Below, piece by piece: positions 55,123 through 63,493 of a stretch of DNA of 64,000 nt. The notes beneath the pieces are model-generated. The model did not search any database, was not told the DNA's origin, and was given only the letters and a program-made list of their open reading frames with translations. Every line of letters begins with the position of its first letter. Positions within the stretch are counted from its first letter, which is position 1. This DNA comes from Stigmatella erecta (lineage in GTDB: Bacteria; Myxococcota; Myxococcia; Myxococcales; Myxococcaceae): NCBI RefSeq assembly GCF_900111745.1, contig NZ_FOIJ01000002.1:434001-498000 (forward strand), read 5' to 3'. The position numbers were made by a program, and so were the translations under genes.

Positions 55123-56043
55123 ATGCCCTTGACGGCCGGCCCCATCGAGTCGCACCTGCTCGGGCAGCTCGCCCCGGTGGTGGAGCCCCGCGCGCACTGG
55201 CTGCCCGGGGGCGGCTCGGTCCGGGTGCTGGAGGGCGGCAGCGGCCCCCCGGTGGTGCTGCTGCACGGGCGGGGCCATGCCGCGTCCATGTGGTTCTCCT
55301 ACCTCACGGTGCTGGCCCGGGGGCGGCGGGTGCTGGCGGTGGACCTGCCGGGCTTTGGGCTCTCCTCTTGCCCCGAGCAGCGCCTGCGCACGGGCGAGGA
55401 CGGGGTGCGCTTCTTCACCGAGCCGGTGGAGGAGCTGCTCCAGGTGCTCGCCCCGGGGCCGGTGGCGCTCGTGGGCCACTCGCTCGGGGGCCTGGTGGCG
55501 CTGGAGCTCGCGCTGCGCGGGAAGGTGCCCGTGGAGCGGCTGGTGCTCATCGACGCCATGGGGCTGGGCCCCGCGATGACGCCCCAGGCGCGCCTGTTCT
55601 TCCGCGCGGGGCCCGAGCGGCTGGCCCGCACGCTGGGAGCCCCGCTCTTCGAGCGGCTGGTGCCCCCCCCGGAGACGCCGCTGGGCCGCCGGCTGGGCCT
55701 GCTCGGCCACGAGCTGCTCGCGGTGCCGGAGGGCCGCGCCCGGGCCACGCGCGCCTTCAACACGCTGGTGCCCGTGGTGGGGGGGGTGTTCCACCGGCGC
55801 GAGCAGCTTGCCTCCCTGCGCCAGCCCGTCCTGCTCGTCTGGGGAGAGCGCGAGGAGATGCTGCCCGTGTCCCTGGCGGTGGAGGCGGCGGAGCGGTTTC
55901 GCGAGGCGCGGCTGCTGCGGGTGATGGCCGGGCACAGCCCGCACCTGGAACGGCCCGAGGTGGTGCTGCCCGCGCTCAAGGCGTTTCTGGGTGACGCTCC
56001 CACCGGGGTTCCGGGGGCTGACACCGCGCCCGAAGGGGCGTGA
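55123..56043 (+). CDS. Alpha/beta-fold hydrolase
   Basis: 306 residues. The oxyanion motif VVLLHGRGHAASMW, the nucleophile elbow ALVGHSLGGLVALELA (Ser in GHSLGG), the acid in LVWGEREEMLP and the His in VMAGHSPHLERPE are all present. No signal peptide. Substrate could be an ester, lactone or thioester; not readable. ATG 55123 has GGAG upstream. It diverges from moxR and ends at a strong hairpin. Confidence 0.88.
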   Translation: MPLTAGPIESHLLGQLAPVVEPRAHWLPGGGSVRVLEGGSGPPVVLLHGRGHAASMWFSYLTVLARGRRVLAVDLPGFGLSSCPEQRLRTGEDGVRFFTEPVEELLQVLAPGPVALVGHSLGGLVALELALRGKVPVERLVLIDAMGLGPAMTPQARLFFRAGPERLARTLGAPLFERLVPPPETPLGRRLGLLGHELLAVPEGRARATRAFNTLVPVVGGVFHRREQLASLRQPVLLVWGEREEMLPVSLAVEAAERFREARLLRVMAGHSPHLERPEVVLPALKAFLGDAPTGVPGADTAPEGA

Positions 56044-56066
56044 GGCGACCTGGGAAGAAAAAGAGA

Positions 56067-56100
56067 AAGCGCGGAAGGAGCGGCCCCTCCTTCCGCGCTT
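56067..56100. terminator. Strong hairpin terminator after the alpha/beta hydrolase
   Basis: Perfect 13-bp inverted repeat AAGCGCGGAAGGA / TCCTTCCGCGCTT with an 8-base loop, 23 bases after the stop at 56043. A purine run (GAAAAAGAGA) precedes it, so on the minus strand it is followed by T-rich sequence and would also stop transcription coming from the methyltransferase. Confidence 0.8.
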
Positions 56101-56166
56101 CATCCCCCCCAAGTCTGCGTGCACCCTTGAATCGGGTACACAGGGACTCTTGTGCATGGCCCATGC

Positions 56167-56290
56167 CACGCCAAAACAGGGGGAGATTCACGCCAAAACG
56201 GGGTTTTGAAACGTCTTCGGAACACAAGCCGCGTCAGAAGTGGACGCAGGCGCTTCTCTTTTGGACGCATGCGTCCGGATTGGACGCAAG
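56167..56290. repeat. Short spaced repeats and a palindrome in a convergent gap
   Basis: Two copies of CACGCCAAAAC (56167 and 56189, 22 bases apart) and three of TGGACGCA (56241, 56262, 56281; 21 and 19 apart). The middle one is part of a perfect 14-bp palindrome GGACGCATGCGTCC at 56263-56276. They lie between the hydrolase terminator and the methyltransferase stop. Spacings near two helical turns suggest a protein-binding array or a small RNA fold. Confidence 0.5.
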
Positions 56291-56299
56291 CGCCCCCGC

Positions 56300-57085
56300 T
56301 CAGCCCTGTCCTTGGAGGACAAAGAGGCGATCGAGGCGAAGGCTCCCGCGTCCCAAGGGGGCGTCCAGCCGGTAGTCGAAGTCGTACATGGCCCGCACGT
56401 GCATCCCCGCCGAGCGGAACAGGCGACGGACCTGGGCCAAGTCGTAGGTGCGGAAGTACCACTCCGTCTCGATGAGCAGGTCCTGGTCCGGGCCGGTGAT
56501 CCGCAGGCGGTTGCGCATGGGGGAGCGGCGGAGGCGGCGCTCCGGCAGCCCCTCGCGGGTGTTGCAGACGACGGTGTCCTCGCCCACATGCCCCACCCAG
56601 CGCTCCCGCTCGGGGGTGGTGCGCGCATAGTCGGTGAGGTGGAAGCCCAGCACGTAGAGGCCGCCGGGCTTGAGCAGGCGCCGGGTGGACTCCAGGTGCG
56701 CGCGGGCCGCCGCCTCGCTGTCCAGGTAGCGGAACGTGGAGACGAGGTTGAAGGCCAGGTCCACCTGCCCCATCAGCCCGGGCACGGCGAAGGACTCCAT
56801 CCGGGCCTGGTGGAGCTGCACGCGGCGCCGCCAGGAGGGCTTCAGCCGGCGGCGGGCGTGCGCGAGCATCGGCTCGGAGATGTCATAGCCCACCACGTCC
56901 AGCCCCCGGCGCGCGGCCTCGGCCACCAGGCGCCCCGCCCCGCATGCGGGCTCCAAGAGCAGCGAGCCCCCGGTGCCGTGGTGCTGGTGGACCTGAAGCA
57001 GGAAGTCCATCTCCTTGCCGGTGTCGGTGCCGAAGATGGCCTCGTAGTACTCGGGGTGGTCGTACCAGTCGGAGCGTCTTTCCAT
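56300..57085 (-). CDS. Class I SAM-dependent methyltransferase
   Basis: 261 residues. Begins MERRSDWYDHPEYYEAIFG, with motif I LLEPACGAGRLVAEAARRG, the acidic end of strand 2 in VVGYDISEPMLAHARRR, and motif IV VDLAFNLVSTFRYL. A class I Rossmann methyltransferase, probably acting on a small molecule. The last 100 residues form a beta-rich cap. It starts 13 bases after the ZIP stop, so the two may be co-transcribed. Acceptor unknown. Confidence 0.87.
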   Translation of the reverse strand: MERRSDWYDHPEYYEAIFGTDTGKEMDFLLQVHQHHGTGGSLLLEPACGAGRLVAEAARRGLDVVGYDISEPMLAHARRRLKPSWRRRVQLHQARMESFAVPGLMGQVDLAFNLVSTFRYLDSEAAARAHLESTRRLLKPGGLYVLGFHLTDYARTTPERERWVGHVGEDTVVCNTREGLPERRLRRSPMRNRLRITGPDQDLLIETEWYFRTYDLAQVRRLFRSAGMHVRAMYDFDYRLDAPLGRGSLRLDRLFVLQGQG

Positions 57086-57098
57086 GGAGGCCCTCCCC

Positions 57099-57845
57099 TC
57101 AGTGGTCCGCGAACTGCGCCAGCGCGAGCATGAGCAGCAGCCCGGCCCCGAGCACCAGCAGGTTGCTGCCCCGCCGGTCCTTGCCATGCCGGTTCACGTG
57201 GGGCAGCAGGTCCGATACGGCGATGTAGAGGAACGTGCCCGCGGAGAAGGCCAGCGCCCAGGGCGAGAACTTCTCGAAGCTCAGCACCGCGTCGAAGGCC
57301 AGGTAGAGCGCCGCGCCCACCGGCACCATGAGCCCGTAGAAGAGCGCATAGACGAGCAGCGTCCCCGTGCTCCGCCCTTCCGCCTTGAGGATGGAGGCGA
57401 GCGACAGCGACGAGGGCACCTTGTGCGCGGTGATGGCGATGAAGGCCATCATCCCCACCCCCTCCATCACCGCCGAGCCCAGGGCAATCCCATCCACCAG
57501 CGTGTGCACGGACAGGCCGATGAAGGCCGTGAACCCCAGCCCGTGGTGCTTGTGCTCGGTGCAGTCGAGCGGCTCCTCGCACGTGTGCGTCAGCACGAAG
57601 CGCTCCAGCACGAGCAGGAACACGAAGCCCGCGGGCACCAGCGTGAAGGACCGGTAGCCGCCGCCGTGGAAGGCCTCCGGCAGCATGTGGAAGAAGGCCG
57701 CGCCGAGCATGACCCCGGCCGCGAAGGCCAGGAACGTCACCAGCTGCGTCGGCCGCCGGGTGAACACCACGACCAGCGCGCCCGCCAGGGCTCCCAGGAT
57801 GATGACGAACGAGTAGGCGGCGACGGCGGCCACGACCGGCGACAT
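57099..57845 (-). CDS. ZIP-family divalent metal transporter
   Basis: 248 residues with eight predicted membrane segments. Segment 4 has the metal site GLSVHTLVDGIALGSA and segment 5 AITAHKVPSSLSLASIL, matching the HxxxD and HKxP-type motifs of ZIP transporters. A His-rich loop (CTEHKHHGLG) precedes segment 4. It would import zinc or iron into the cytoplasm. Starts after an intergenic gap of 58 bases downstream of the COG3014 stop. Confidence 0.9.
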   Translation of the reverse strand: MSPVVAAVAAYSFVIILGALAGALVVVFTRRPTQLVTFLAFAAGVMLGAAFFHMLPEAFHGGGYRSFTLVPAGFVFLLVLERFVLTHTCEEPLDCTEHKHHGLGFTAFIGLSVHTLVDGIALGSAVMEGVGMMAFIAITAHKVPSSLSLASILKAEGRSTGTLLVYALFYGLMVPVGAALYLAFDAVLSFEKFSPWALAFSAGTFLYIAVSDLLPHVNRHGKDRRGSNLLVLGAGLLLMLALAQFADH

Positions 57846-57903
57846 GGGGCGCGGACCCTACATCAGATGGGCAGGCCGCGACACTCTTCCGGCGCCCTTC
57901 CCC

Positions 57904-59157
57904 TCAGTAGTACCGCCGCATCACCACGAGCGCGACGCGCCCGGGCTTCACCTCGACCTGCTGCGTGGTGAGCCGCCCCCGGAACTCCACCTCGATCGTG
58001 TGCGGCCCGGGCGGCAGCCGGAAGCGCGCGAGCTGGAACTCCGCGGGCAGCGACAGCCAGGAGCGCAGGTCGGGCTTGTTGGCCAGGTTCAACAGCAGGA
58101 ACGTGAGGTAGCCCAGCTCCTTGCTCTTGGTGGCGGCCCCCACCCCGGCGGACACGCCCGCCTTGAGCACCGCGCCCGCGATCTGCTTGGCCAGCATCCG
58201 CCCCACCCGGTCATTGAGGTGCACCTTGGCCACCTCGTCCAGGGACGTCACCGTCACCGCCAGCGCCGAGGCCGACTCCACCCGCACCCGCGCGGCCGGC
58301 GTGCGCCCCCGGTCCACGTAGACGGGCACGGTGATCAGCTCCACGGATTCCTGGTAATGCTGGTTCGCGGACTCCTTCTCGGGCGCCAGTCCGGCTTCGA
58401 CCACCACCACCACCTGTCCCTCCTGAGGGCTCAGGGGCTCGTGGGGCACGTCCGGAAAGCGCTCGAGAAGCTGGGCATAGAGGTCCTCGCGGCCCGTCCT
58501 CTTCGCCAGCCGCAGCAGGGGCTCGGCCAGGGGGCCCAGGTCCGGCGCCAGCTCGAGCGCCTTCGCATAGTCGATGTAGGCCGAGTCCCACTCGCGTTGA
58601 TCTTCGTAGAGGACGCCGCCCAGGTAGCGCGCGATGGCGAGCTGCTCGTAGGGCTTCTTCTCGTCGACGATCATCTTCTCCAGCCGCTCGTTGACGCGGC
58701 GGACCTCGACGAGGGCGTCCTCGTCCTTGCCCAGCTGCGCGTAGTTGAGCGCCTGGAGCACGGTGATCATCAGCTTCTCGAAGTCCTCGCCCCGGTAGGC
58801 CCGCTGGCGCTCGCTGCTCAGGAGCGCCCCAGCCTCTTCCGTGAGGGAGATGGCATCCAGCTCCGCGGACATCCGGTCCGCCTCCGCCAGCACCTGGATG
58901 CTCTCCTCCCAGCGCCCCGCGGCGTGCAGCACCATGCCCTTGTCCAGCAGCACCAGCAGCGTGTCCTTGGCGTTGCCCTCCTTCTCCAGCGAGGACAGCT
59001 CCTCCAGGGCGCGCGGGTAGTTCTCCTGCTCGTAGGCTTGGCGCACCCCGCGGGTGCGGGCCACGTAGTCCCCCGCGCACCCCGCCCACAGCAGGGGCCC
59101 CAGCACCAGGAGCAGGGCCCAGCCGGGCGGACGCGGGCTCGGAGCACGACGGAACAT
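57904..59157 (-). CDS. COG3014-type TPR lipoprotein
   Basis: 417 residues. Signal LLLVLGPLLWAGC with lipobox (Cys23). TPR-like helices follow: RQAYEQENYPRALEELSSLEK, LDKGMVLHAAGRWEESIQVL, RQAYRGEDFEKLMITVLQALNYAQ. The later part has VPVYVDRG and GRMLAKQIAGAVLKAGVSAGVGAATKSKELGY, then a beta-rich end with LPPGPHTIEVEF. This matches the COG3014 family, which in other Proteobacteria stands beside LpoB as here. Its role is unknown; outer-membrane location is inferred. Confidence 0.8.
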   Translation of the reverse strand: MFRRAPSPRPPGWALLLVLGPLLWAGCAGDYVARTRGVRQAYEQENYPRALEELSSLEKEGNAKDTLLVLLDKGMVLHAAGRWEESIQVLAEADRMSAELDAISLTEEAGALLSSERQRAYRGEDFEKLMITVLQALNYAQLGKDEDALVEVRRVNERLEKMIVDEKKPYEQLAIARYLGGVLYEDQREWDSAYIDYAKALELAPDLGPLAEPLLRLAKRTGREDLYAQLLERFPDVPHEPLSPQEGQVVVVVEAGLAPEKESANQHYQESVELITVPVYVDRGRTPAARVRVESASALAVTVTSLDEVAKVHLNDRVGRMLAKQIAGAVLKAGVSAGVGAATKSKELGYLTFLLLNLANKPDLRSWLSLPAEFQLARFRLPPGPHTIEVEFRGRLTTQQVEVKPGRVALVVMRRYY

Positions 59158-59186
59158 GGGGCTCACATCCTGCACGCGGCGGCCCG

Positions 59187-59792
59187 TCACCAGCCGACGG
59201 TGCGCTTCTCGAACTTCTTGCGGATCTGCTTCTCGTCGGTCCACTCGATGAGGCCGGTGCGCACGTTGTTCAGCTTCGCCGTCATCTTGTAATAGACGAG
59301 CTTGTCGTTGCCGACTTCCTGGATGATGGAGGCCAGATCGCCCGTCATGAGGAAGTCCACGGAGACCTGCTGCCCGGGGCCCTTGGCCGCGTTCGGGTCC
59401 ACGTAGCCGGACTGCTGGTACTCATACTCCTCGGCGATGTCCTGGCGCGCCCCCTGGTCCACCAGGGCGAAGCGGCCCGTCTGCGCCAGCGCCGTCTGGA
59501 TCTTGTCGGCCAGCGAGCGCATGTCCACGTGCTCGGAGGTGCTGTTCTTCAGCTTGCCCACCAGCACGATGGGCAGCGGCTGCGCGGTGGCCTGGGCGAA
59601 GCGCGGCGCGCTGGCCAGCGACTCCGCCATCTTCTTGGCGATGAGCTGCAGGTCGTTCTCGTTGAAGCGGTCCGACAGCATCTCGATGGTGTTCGGGTCC
59701 TCGTAGGAGCCGCGGGTGAACGCGCGCGGCCCCCCGCAGGCGGCGGTGAGCGAGGCGGCAAGGCAGGCAGAGACGAGAAGACGGCTATTCAT
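59187..59792 (-). CDS. lpoB: LpoB-like lipoprotein, penicillin-binding protein activator
   Basis: 201 residues. Signal CLAASLTAACGG with lipobox (Cys19). DRFNENDLQLIAKKMAESLA, PLPIVLVGKLKNSTSEHVD, IQTALAQTGRFALVDQGARQDIAEE and SVDFLMTGDLAS are typical of LpoB, the outer-membrane lipoprotein that in E. coli activates PBP1B. It starts the pair with the COG3014 gene, 29 bases apart. The exact partner PBP in this organism is unknown. Confidence 0.83.
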   Translation of the reverse strand: MNSRLLVSACLAASLTAACGGPRAFTRGSYEDPNTIEMLSDRFNENDLQLIAKKMAESLASAPRFAQATAQPLPIVLVGKLKNSTSEHVDMRSLADKIQTALAQTGRFALVDQGARQDIAEEYEYQQSGYVDPNAAKGPGQQVSVDFLMTGDLASIIQEVGNDKLVYYKMTAKLNNVRTGLIEWTDEKQIRKKFEKRTVGW

Positions 59793-59814
59793 GGGGCATG
59801 CACTCCAGGGACGG

Positions 59815-60639
59815 CTAGTTCCATTCGCATTCGAAGCGGCTGCCTTCGAAGCGCCACTTGTAGGCCAGGACCGCGTCCTGGCGGTACCCCGCCGTCAACC
59901 GGCAGAGGTTCTGCAGCGAGGCGCGCGGATAGTCAAAGGTGTAGACCTGCGCCTTGGACCGCTCCAGCTCGGTGAGCTGCGAGGGGTGCGTCAGCGTGGG
60001 GCTGGCGCTGGCGGCCACCAGCACCCGGTGCGGGCCGTACTTCGTGAGCGTCACCTGGCCCGGCAGCTCGATGCGCCGCACCAAACGCGCCCGGAGAATG
60101 TCGCTGCGGTCCACCATGGACTCGTGCGCGTTCTGGTTCTGCAGCAGGTCCGGGATGTTGAGGGTCAGCACGCGGGTGATGTCCCCGTCCTCCACGAAGA
60201 AGTAGAGGAAGGCCTCGCGGGCGCTGCGGCTCTCGCCGGTGAAGTCCAGCGTCACCAGCAGGTTGAGCGCGCGGTTGGGCGCCAGGCCATGCAGCGAGAT
60301 GGCCGACAGCACCTCCTGGGGCACGCCCTCCTGCTTCAGGCGGATGAGCCCGTCGGCGCTCGCGTCGCAGGCGCAGCGGCGCTCTTCGATCATCTTGATG
60401 AGCTGCGCGGAGGTGAAGCCCGCCTTGGCGAGCTTGGCCACCTCCGCGTCCGTCAGCGGCAGCTGATCCGAGCGCTCGTAGATGCGGGGGAACTGGTTGG
60501 AGTTCCACTCGATGAGGTTGATGGTCTGCACCTCGCCCTGCGGAAAGACAGGGACCGGAGTGCCCCGGGACGTGGAGATCCGGGGCGCCGTCTGGCCGGC
60601 GACGAGGGCAAGCGTGGCGATGAGGGCGTGTGCGATCAT
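59815..60639 (-). CDS. Exported protein of unknown function beside lpoB
   Basis: 274 residues. A signal peptide (MIAHALIATLALVAGQTA) is followed by QGEVQTINLIEWNSNQFPRIYERSDQLPLTD and a helical segment with AGFTSAQLIKMIEERRCACDASADG, which has a CxC and a saposin- or SHOCT-like look. The rest is beta-rich and ends with RFECEWN. I do not recognise the family. It lies 22 bases upstream of lpoB on the same strand and 2 bases after the gene before it, so it belongs to the same transcript. A role in envelope assembly is a guess from context. Confidence 0.7.
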   Translation of the reverse strand: MIAHALIATLALVAGQTAPRISTSRGTPVPVFPQGEVQTINLIEWNSNQFPRIYERSDQLPLTDAEVAKLAKAGFTSAQLIKMIEERRCACDASADGLIRLKQEGVPQEVLSAISLHGLAPNRALNLLVTLDFTGESRSAREAFLYFFVEDGDITRVLTLNIPDLLQNQNAHESMVDRSDILRARLVRRIELPGQVTLTKYGPHRVLVAASASPTLTHPSQLTELERSKAQVYTFDYPRASLQNLCRLTAGYRQDAVLAYKWRFEGSRFECEWN

Positions 60640-60641
60640 GA

Positions 60642-61208
60642 TTAGAACCTATACCCGACGCTCATGAACACCCGGTGGCTGAGGTTCTCTCCATCGTTCT
60701 CGATGGGCAGGGGGATGTCCGGCGAGTAGGACAGGCCGAGCAGGAGGTTGTCTCCCCGGCCCACCAGCACGTCCGCGCCGATGATGGGCGACAGGCCGAA
60801 GCGCGTGCCGATCTCCGGCATGTAGATGGCCCCGGCCCGGATGCCCAGGTGGAAGCTCAGCGGGTAGCCGTACGTGCGGAAGCGCGGGCCCACCATCAGG
60901 TTCAGCCGCCCGCCGTCCAGCACGTAGGAGCCGCTGAAGTCGAGCTGGTACCAGTCATCGCCCCAGAACGAGGCGGTGAGCCCCAGGAACAGGGGCGGCC
61001 CCTCGGGAGCCCCCAGGGGCGGCTCCTCCGCGTTGACGGCCGCGCCCCAGTTGAACTCCAGCGAAAACCGGCCCCCGCGGAGATCTTCATAACCGCCCTT
61101 CCCGTACTCGGACCCTTCGGGCCCATCGGTACGGCCCCGCTCCTGGGCCAGGGCAGGCAAGGCGGCGAGCAGGGTGACGGCTCCCCACAACGTGGCATGG
61201 CGCTTCAT
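60642..61208 (-). CDS. Predicted outer-membrane beta-barrel protein
   Basis: 188 residues. Signal peptide (LWGAVTLLAALPALA), a charged linker, then alternating amphipathic strands: RFSLEFNWGAAVN, LFLGLTASFWGDDWYQLDFSGSYVL, RLNLMVGPRFRTYGYPLSFHLGIRAGAIY, and a C-terminal strand ending VFMSVGYRF. A terminal Phe after an aromatic strand is the outer-membrane insertion signal. It looks like a small eight- to ten-strand barrel. ATG 61208 is used; GTG 61211 is also possible. First gene of the presumed lpoB operon. Confidence 0.72.
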   Translation of the reverse strand: MKRHATLWGAVTLLAALPALAQERGRTDGPEGSEYGKGGYEDLRGGRFSLEFNWGAAVNAEEPPLGAPEGPPLFLGLTASFWGDDWYQLDFSGSYVLDGGRLNLMVGPRFRTYGYPLSFHLGIRAGAIYMPEIGTRFGLSPIIGADVLVGRGDNLLLGLSYSPDIPLPIENDGENLSHRVFMSVGYRF

Positions 61209-61318
61209 CACGGCGGACTCCGGCGGCGCAGGTGAATACTTCCCGGAGCCACGACGCTCCGGCGCGCCGCATATTCACGGGGCCCTGGCCCGCTCGCAAG
61301 CGGCCTGTCGCCCGCCGC

Positions 61319-62932
61319 TCAGGCCCGGGGCGCCGGCCCCTGCTCCGGCGAGGCGGACTCCGTCACCACCGTGACGGGCCGGGTCTCGCTGCGCACCGTG
61401 GGCAGCCAGCCGGGCCGGCCCCGCAGGAAGACGACGAGCCGCTCCCGGACGAGGCACCGCAGGTCGAACAGCTTGCTCGCGGGGGCGCTCACCAGCGCCC
61501 GCACGGAAAGTGTCTTGTCCAGGACATTCAGGACCACCACGGTCTGCACCTTCCCGTCCCACAGCTCGCGCCCCTCGTTCTCGAGAATCCGCTTGAGCTC
61601 GGCGCGCAGCACGTCGATGTCGCAGGAGTAGTCCACCTGGAGGATGACTTCCCCGAGCATCTCCGAGTGCGAGCGGCTCCAGTTCTGGAAGGGCTTGTCC
61701 AGGAACTGGGTGATGGGGATGACGAGCCGCCGGTTGTCCCAGATGCGCACCACCACGTAGGTGAGGGAGATCTCCTCGATGGTGCCGAACTCCCCCTCCA
61801 CCACCACCTGGTCCCCCATGCGGATGGGCTGGGTGATGGACAGCTGGATGCCCGCCAGCAGCGTGGAGATGGACTTCTGGGCCGCCAGACCGATGACGAG
61901 GCCGGCGATGCCGGCGGAGGCCAGCAGCGAGACGCCCACGTTGCGCACCACCTCGAACTGCATGAGCAGCAGCGCCGCGGCGATGACGTAGGTGGCCACC
62001 TCCAGCACGTGCCGCATCACCGTGAGCTGGGTGTTCAGGCCCCGGATGCGGTCCCCGTTGTCCGGGTTCTTGGAGGCCACCCGCTCCTGCACATAGGCGG
62101 AGGACACTCCCAGGAAGCGCAGGATGAACCACGCCAGGGCGATGATGGTGAGCGAATAGCTCAGGCGCGCGAAGACGGTCTGCACCGGCTGGGGCAGCAG
62201 CAGCAGGGAGGTCCCCACCGCCAGCAGCAGCGCGAAGTACGGCAGCCGCAGCGGGCCCCTTCCGGCCCCCACCAACGCATCGTCCCAGGTGAACTTCGTC
62301 CACTTCGCCAGCCGCTGGGTGAAGCCCAGCGTCAGCCGCTCCAGCAGCAGCGACAGCGCCCAGCCCCCCACGAGCACCACGAGCAGCCCCAGCCACTGCC
62401 ACGCCTCCAGCCCCAGCACCGTGCGCTTGAAGAAGAAGTCCGGCAGCACCTCCGTGAGCACCGGCCCGTAGGCGCCGAACAACCGGTCCACCTCCTTCAC
62501 CGTGGACTCATTGAAGACCCACACCAGCGCACCCCCATTGTCCACCACGCGCTGGACGCGGATGGGCACCTCGGCCCCCTCCAGGGCGATGCTGCCCATC
62601 TGATCAAAGCGCGCCTCCTTGGGGTCGCCCTCCGGCTCGGCGCTCAGCAGGGACAGGTCCACGGGCAGCTTGCGGTCCAGGACGAACTTCAACCGGCGGG
62701 CCAGCTGGGCCCCGGCGGCCGCCTGCTTGTCACGCGGCAGGTAGTCCAGGTCCAGGTAGTGGGCCGCCACGGCGTAGTTGCCCGCGTGCGCCTCGGCCAG
62801 GAAGCCCTTCACCGTGGCTTGAGGGGTCAGCCGGTCCACGGTGGGTGGAGGTGCTCCCAGACCCGCATTGAGGGCCCAGGCGGGGGAGCTGGCGAGGAGC
62901 GCCGCGCAAATGGCCAGGAAGGCTCGAGACAT
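61319..62932 (-). CDS. MscS-type mechanosensitive channel with exported N-terminal domain
   Basis: 537 residues. A signal peptide (AFLAICAALLASSPAWA) and a periplasmic domain of about 160 residues come first (TPQATVKGFLAEAHAGNYAVAAHYLDL). Four or five membrane segments follow, then the pore helix region GVSLLASAGIAGLVIGLAAQKSISTLLAGIQL, the MscS beta domain MGDQVVVEGEFGTIEEISLTYVVVRIWDNRRLVIP, and a cytoplasmic C-terminal domain. It opens under membrane tension to release solutes. The large exported domain makes it a MscK- or YnaI-like variant. Start ATG 62932 has AAGGAAA at six bases. Confidence 0.9.
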   Translation of the reverse strand: MSRAFLAICAALLASSPAWALNAGLGAPPPTVDRLTPQATVKGFLAEAHAGNYAVAAHYLDLDYLPRDKQAAAGAQLARRLKFVLDRKLPVDLSLLSAEPEGDPKEARFDQMGSIALEGAEVPIRVQRVVDNGGALVWVFNESTVKEVDRLFGAYGPVLTEVLPDFFFKRTVLGLEAWQWLGLLVVLVGGWALSLLLERLTLGFTQRLAKWTKFTWDDALVGAGRGPLRLPYFALLLAVGTSLLLLPQPVQTVFARLSYSLTIIALAWFILRFLGVSSAYVQERVASKNPDNGDRIRGLNTQLTVMRHVLEVATYVIAAALLLMQFEVVRNVGVSLLASAGIAGLVIGLAAQKSISTLLAGIQLSITQPIRMGDQVVVEGEFGTIEEISLTYVVVRIWDNRRLVIPITQFLDKPFQNWSRSHSEMLGEVILQVDYSCDIDVLRAELKRILENEGRELWDGKVQTVVVLNVLDKTLSVRALVSAPASKLFDLRCLVRERLVVFLRGRPGWLPTVRSETRPVTVVTESASPEQGPAPRA

Positions 62933-63109
62933 GGGCGCTTTCCTTACTCGGTTGCCCGGGGGCCGCCACAACCTTCGTTTCGGACGTTGGCCCCTCGACC
63001 GTACGCCCGTGGACACCTGGAAGTGGCCTCACGGGCCCCCCACCGGGAGGAAAGCCGTGGTACCTCGGGAGGCGGATAAGTTAGAACGGAACTCCAAGGG
63101 AAGGGCGCC

Positions 63110-63493
63110 GTGCAAGAGAAGCGAAAGATCCTCCTCATCGACGACAGCGAGATCACCCTCGCCATGGAGAAGGCCGTGCTGGAAGCGCGCGGCTATGAGG
63201 TCATCGCCACCTCGACGCTCATGGAGTTCGAGAAGACGCTCCGGACCTGGCGGCCGGACCTCATCCTCACCGACATCCACATGCCCGAGGCCAAGGGCAC
63301 CGACATCTGCCGCACCCTGAAGAACGAGTACGGCACGCAGGACATCCCCATCATCCTCTTCTCCAGCCTCCCGGACGACGAGCTGGCCAAGCTGGCCGAG
63401 CAGGTGGGCGCCGATGGGTCGCTCTCCAAGGTGAACGGCCTGGAGGCCATGGGCGAGCGCGTGGACGAGCTGGTGCAGAGCATCCTCTGGTGA
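63110..63493 (+). CDS. Stand-alone response regulator receiver
   Basis: 127 residues. DDSEITLAME gives the acidic pair, DLILTDIHMPEAKG the phosphoacceptor Asp, LFSSLPDDEL the Ser/Thr site and ADGSLSKVNG the conserved Lys. No output domain. GTG 63110 follows AAGGGAAGGGCG. Its stop TGA overlaps the next ATG (TGATG), so it is coupled to the nucleotidase-like lipoprotein. Confidence 0.9.
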   Translation: MQEKRKILLIDDSEITLAMEKAVLEARGYEVIATSTLMEFEKTLRTWRPDLILTDIHMPEAKGTDICRTLKNEYGTQDIPIILFSSLPDDELAKLAEQVGADGSLSKVNGLEAMGERVDELVQSILW

